A DNA stretch of 64,000 bases from JALYOC01 sp036675345. GTDB lineage: Bacteria; Myxococcota; Myxococcia; Myxococcales; Myxococcaceae. The position numbers were made by a program, and so were the translations under genes. The stretch is from positions 1 through 64,000 of the forward strand of contig JAKFFE010000009.1 in NCBI GenBank assembly GCA_036675345.1. Reading direction: 5' to 3'. The notes beneath the pieces were generated by a model. It searched no databases and had not been told where the DNA came from. It was given only the letters and a program-made list of their open reading frames with translations. Numbering within the stretch: the stretch's first letter is position 1; each line of letters starts with the position of its first letter. This document shows positions 60,732-64,000 of this stretch, in pieces.

Positions 60732-62400
60732 AACCCTGCCCCTCCAGCGCATTGACCACCGCGGCGGCGGTGCCACCCGAGGCCCCTCCGCCGCTGTTCA
60801 CCGTGTCCACCACGTCACTCCCGGTGGAGGGATCCCCCTGGTCGTCCACCATCACGCTGACCAGGGTGCCGCGCCAGAAGGGGTTGAAGAAGTTGGGCGG
60901 CTCCTTCCAGTGGATGTCTCCGCCGGTGGCGGGGCGGTGGTAGTAGGTGACGCCGGTCCCCAGGGCGATCTGGTTGGAGATGTTGTCCCCGTTGGTCAAC
61001 GCCATCCCGCGGTTGTCGAAGTTCTGGCCGGTCCCGTCGCGGTTGAACTTGAAGTTGAAGAAGAAGTTCCAGGGGTCGGCGCCGGCGCAGTCCCCGCCGT
61101 AGATCGCGTCCCCGCAGCGGGCGGTGGTGTCCCGCCGCACGATCGCCATGTTCTTCGGCTGGCCGTAGAGGTGCTTGCGGGTGTCGCTGTTCACGATCGC
61201 CGGGTTGAGGTCGATGAACATCGTCCACACGCCCGGGCAGGCGGTGCAGCCGCCCATGGTGTGCCGGGTGGTGGCGTCGCTGCTGTGGCTGGCCCCCCCG
61301 TTCCACTGGTGCTTGTCGTTGTTCTGGGTGCTGTCGGAGCTGTAGACGAAGGACTCCACCGGCAGCGCGGGCATGATCGCCGGACAGGCGAAGCTGCCGA
61401 TCATCCCGGAGAGATTCCCGTGGTCGTCGGCCGCCGAGGCGTAGGGGGCGGGACCCGGAGGCGGGTGGTTGTCCGCGGCGCTGCCGGGAACCCCGGAGCC
61501 CTGATCCTTCCAGTGCCCGGAGCCTCCGTTGGTGAGCACGAAGCCCTCCGGCAGCGCGATGTTGAGGTCGGTGGAGATCTTGCCCGACACGTAGATTCCG
61601 TGACCCCGGTCCCGGACGAAGCCGGCTCCCCGGGAGCCCATCGCCGCGTCCACGCCCAGCTCGCGGCTGGAGTTGCGGGGGGAGAGGGCGAAGAAGTTGC
61701 CGTCGCCGGCGCCCGCCCCGGCAGTGGGCGGCCCGCCCTTGGTCATCCGCTCCCGGTTGGAGACCGCGGAGGCGGCGGCGTCCACCTGGTACTCATCCGG
61801 CCATTTGTGACCCTGTTTGGCCTCATTGACGATCCGGCGGGTCAGCGCCTGGTTGTCGATGTAGTTGGGCCCCACCATGTCGTTGTAGATGCTCTCCTGG
61901 TGGGTGTGGACGCCGGTGGCCGCCCCCTGGATGGCGCGGGCCTGGGCGCCCGCCGCTTCGTCCAGCCCGTTGACGAAGTAGGTGCTGTTCACCTGGTTGT
62001 ATTTGGTGGGCACGCTGGCGGCGAGGGCGATCAGCTTGGCCTCCGTCGCCACGCAGGCCGGGTTGGTGGGAATCAGCGCGGCGATCACCGGGGTGACGAT
62101 CGGCAGCCAGTTCATGATCGTGTTCAGCGACCCCATGTACATGCCGGCGTAGCTGATGTTGCTCTGGGTGGCGGCCAGGGTGACCATCACCGCCACCTCG
62201 GCGCGGTTGAGGATCGCCACCCCGTTGAGGGCGCGGGCGGTGACCACCGCGTTGGAGTAGGCCGCCGCGTCGGTGATCAGCTGCAGCTCCAGCTTCTCCT
62301 TGGCCTTCATCCCGAAGCCCAGGGTCATCATCACCATCAAGGTGAGGAGCATCAGGGTGAAGGCGAAGAGCACCATCGACTGTCCGCGTGAGGATCGCAT
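60718..62400 (-). CDS. TadG-like Flp-pilus-assembly protein
   Basis: 560 residues. RSSRGQSMVLFAFTLMLLTL, with LELQLITDAAAYSNAVVTAR, is the Tad_N signature of TadG-like pseudopilins (GQ...F, then the D-A-A motif). The extracellular part is about 500 residues, rich in Gly/Asn/Ser, with paired Cys (GGCTACPG, CGDAIYGGDC). It is probably membrane-anchored and surface-exposed as part of a Tad or Tad-derived apparatus. Confidence 0.82.
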   Translation of the reverse strand: MRSSRGQSMVLFAFTLMLLTLMVMMTLGFGMKAKEKLELQLITDAAAYSNAVVTARALNGVAILNRAEVAVMVTLAATQSNISYAGMYMGSLNTIMNWLPIVTPVIAALIPTNPACVATEAKLIALAASVPTKYNQVNSTYFVNGLDEAAGAQARAIQGAATGVHTHQESIYNDMVGPNYIDNQALTRRIVNEAKQGHKWPDEYQVDAAASAVSNRERMTKGGPPTAGAGAGDGNFFALSPRNSSRELGVDAAMGSRGAGFVRDRGHGIYVSGKISTDLNIALPEGFVLTNGGSGHWKDQGSGVPGSAADNHPPPGPAPYASAADDHGNLSGMIGSFACPAIMPALPVESFVYSSDSTQNNDKHQWNGGASHSSDATTRHTMGGCTACPGVWTMFIDLNPAIVNSDTRKHLYGQPKNMAIVRRDTTARCGDAIYGGDCAGADPWNFFFNFKFNRDGTGQNFDNRGMALTNGDNISNQIALGTGVTYYHRPATGGDIHWKEPPNFFNPFWRGTLVSVMVDDQGDPSTGSDVVDTVNSGGGASGGTAAAVVNALEGQGYEGW

Positions 62401-62416
62401 GGGAGGGCTCGGGTTC

Positions 62417-63184
62417 TTAGAGGCTGGGGGTGTTGGGACAGTCGTCCCAGGCGGCGGTGCGGGCGGGGGTCATCATCCGCATCGCGTGGGTGGCGTGAAT
62501 CGGGAACAGGTACTTGCCTCCGGTGGCGTACTCCTCGAACTGCCCGGCGACGATCGCCTGGCCCACGTGGGGGTAGGAGGCCAGGTCTCCCTGTTCGGCG
62601 GTGTAGCCCATGCTGGTGGGCCAGTTGGCGACCTGGGCGGGGGAGAGCGGGTTGATCGCCCCGGAGTAGGTCATCATCCCGTAGTGGGCCAGCAGCATCC
62701 GGGTGATCACCCAGTCCGCGAAGGGGATCCGCAGCGGGAACCAGAACACCAGCCGGATCTCCAGGGTCATCGGGTTGAAGCTGTAGTCGAAGTCCTCGTC
62801 CTCCGGACCGGTCCAGTCACCGATCACCGGGCGCTCGCGCCAGATCCACACCACCGCATCCCCGCTGAGGTTGGTGCCGTTGCTGAGGGTGGTGCTGCCG
62901 AACTGGTTGTCCTTCCGCTCACCGAAGGCGGCGGCCAGCTTGGCGGGGGTGTTGGTCTGGGTGAAGGTGGGCAGCAGCGAGGCGATCGCCGCATGCATCA
63001 TCGGCTGGCAGTTGCCGTGGTTGAGGCTGCCGGCGCGGGTGGCGCGGGCGGCGGCGTACTCCGCCATGATCCGCCCCTGGAGCATCATGAACAGCTGCAG
63101 GGTCCCCAGGATCAGGAACACCACCAGCGGCAGCACGATCGCGGATTCTACGGCGGCCTGACCTGCTTCGCGGCGGGAGCTCAT
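62417..63184 (-). CDS. TadE-family minor pilin-like protein
   Basis: 255 residues from ATG 63184. SSRREAGQAAVESAIVLPLV, followed by VFLILGTLQLFMMLQGRI and AARATRAGS, is a standard TadE start. The exported part includes tryptophan-rich strands (AVVWIWRERPVIGDWTGPED). First gene of the minus-strand Tad-like operon (62417, 60718, 59742, 58936); its promoter lies in the 205-base divergent gap. Confidence 0.85.
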   Translation of the reverse strand: MSSRREAGQAAVESAIVLPLVVFLILGTLQLFMMLQGRIMAEYAAARATRAGSLNHGNCQPMMHAAIASLLPTFTQTNTPAKLAAAFGERKDNQFGSTTLSNGTNLSGDAVVWIWRERPVIGDWTGPEDEDFDYSFNPMTLEIRLVFWFPLRIPFADWVITRMLLAHYGMMTYSGAINPLSPAQVANWPTSMGYTAEQGDLASYPHVGQAIVAGQFEEYATGGKYLFPIHATHAMRMMTPARTAAWDDCPNTPSL

Positions 63185-63389
63185 CTTGGACGGGAGTGTG
63201 CCCCAGGCCCGGCGGCCGGGGGCATCGGTCGAGTGGACGGGGGGAGGCGCCGGTGTAGGTGTGAACCCAAGCCTAGCCCCTCGTCCGGGTGCTCGCCAGG
63301 CGACGGGCCAGCGGGCAGACTCCGCCGCGCCGGATGATTGAACAAGGACGCGGGTCGGACACTCCAACCGCCTTCCTGGAGGCTCTTTC

Positions 63390-64000
63390 GTGAAACTGAC
63401 TCTTGCCGTCGTGCTGGCAGTCTTCTCCACCGCCGGGCTGGCCAAGGCCCCCAAGGGCGCGATCACCTACCGGGTCAACAAGCGCCTGACCGACGGCCGC
63501 CCGGAGGTCGCCCAGAGCAGCATCCGCACCCAGAAGGACGACTTTGCCCTCAAGGTGGAGTTCGACGTCCCGCCCACCGGCGCGTGTGGGGAGCGGTGCG
63601 CCCAGAGCACTTTCCTGCTGGACACCGACAACGACGCGGCCACCGGGCTGCAGCAGGGGCTGGGCAAGGCGCACACCGGGGCGGACCTGGCGATCACCCT
63701 CCAGGGTTCGGCGGACAAGCTGGCGGTGCTGGTGCGGCAGTTCAAGGACGAGGACCGCACCGTGGAGGACGGGGACGTGGTCCAGCAGCTGGATTCGGTG
63801 AAGGACCCCCGGGCGGTGAAGCTGGACGGGAAGACGGTGAACCTCCTGGTGGACGCCTCCAGCGCCACCCTGCCCTCGGGCAAGCAGTGCCGGCTGGTGT
63901 TCCTGCCGCGCTCGGCGCGTCCGCTGACCACCCAGTGCGAGGGGATGGGCAAGAAGTCCGAGCCCGGCGATGGAGTGCGGGTGCAGCGGTCCCGTTCCAC
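63390..64000 (+). CDS. Exported protein, 5' part (runs off the window)
   Basis: GTG 63390 with GGAGG seven bases upstream opens a frame that continues uninterrupted to the window end (203 codons). It begins with a signal peptide (KLTLAVVLAVFSTAGLAKA) and continues with ITYRVNKRLTDGRPEVAQSS, CGERCAQSTFLLDTDNDAAT and VNLLVDASSATLPSGKQCRL. It lacks an in-window stop and starts with GTG, so it is easy to overlook. A DTDNDAATG motif recalls calcium-loop-containing exported proteins. No family assigned. Confidence 0.75.
   Translation, partial: MKLTLAVVLAVFSTAGLAKAPKGAITYRVNKRLTDGRPEVAQSSIRTQKDDFALKVEFDVPPTGACGERCAQSTFLLDTDNDAATGLQQGLGKAHTGADLAITLQGSADKLAVLVRQFKDEDRTVEDGDVVQQLDSVKDPRAVKLDGKTVNLLVDASSATLPSGKQCRLVFLPRSARPLTTQCEGMGKKSEPGDGVRVQRSRS

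Overview
The window is GC-rich, densely coding DNA, most likely from a member of the Myxococcota (myxobacteria). The evidence is a CarF/PEDS1-type plasmalogen desaturase, a DUF2378 (TIGR02265) protein, a MopE-like metal-binding lipoprotein, many myxobacterial-type lipoproteins and outer-membrane proteins, duplicated lspA next to lgt, and an F0-only ATP synthase operon separated from F1. The species cannot be named from sequence alone.

Layout. 1-0.12 kb: C-terminal end of an IS30-type transposase. 0.4-5.3 kb: a damaged outer-membrane protein gene, a YdeI-like gene, carF, a CpaF/TadA secretion ATPase and a TPR protein with a repeat-rich N terminus. 5.5-10.4 kb: a five-gene operon joined mostly by 4-base ATGA overlaps, coding for a double receiver protein with a KaiA/RsbU-like C-terminal helical domain, KaiB, KaiC, a PAS histidine kinase and a single-domain response regulator; this is the most interesting locus. 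10.5-21 kb: a TolB-like/beta-barrel protein, gyrA, small hypotheticals, an SGNH hydrolase, a MopE-like lipoprotein, a DUF1232 protein, an OPT transporter and two small exported proteins. 21-30.2 kb: TetR regulator and divergent amidohydrolase, alpha/beta hydrolase, three periplasmic PpiC/SurA-type foldases, pdxA behind a 36-bp tandem-repeat tract, and a membrane protein with carrier-protein-like segments.

30.25-31.55 kb is a decayed, non-coding island with a kinase remnant, a G-quadruplex motif, a 266-bp element bounded by perfect 19-bp inverted repeats, and a 14-bp tandem array. 31.5-37 kb: metallophosphoesterase, a large P-domain/EF-hand DNA/RNA endonuclease, a Coa1-like protein, a REP-like 28-bp perfect hairpin, a small hypothetical and ychF. 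37.1-39.8 kb: atpZ-atpI-atpB-atpE-atpF on the minus strand. 40-48.6 kb: a small sigma factor divergent from a LysR/NhaR-type regulator, PilZ protein, hemL, a run of envelope lipoproteins, a KdsC-type phosphatase and a myxobacterial hypothetical. 48.7-59 kb: lgt, two lspA genes, a PF06541-like membrane protein, mtgA, a beta-barrel protein, an FHA protein, DUF2378, an alpha/beta hydrolase and ileS. 59-63.2 kb: a TadE/TadG-like pilus assembly cluster. 63.4 kb onward: the start of an exported protein cut by the window edge.

The coherent modules are the Kai-type timing/signalling operon, the lipoprotein maturation cluster (lgt-lspA-lspA) in a genome rich in lipoproteins, the envelope foldase trio, the F0 operon and the Tad-like cluster with an unlinked CpaF ATPase about 57 kb away. 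All calls rest on reading the sequence and on recalled family motifs; no database search was run.
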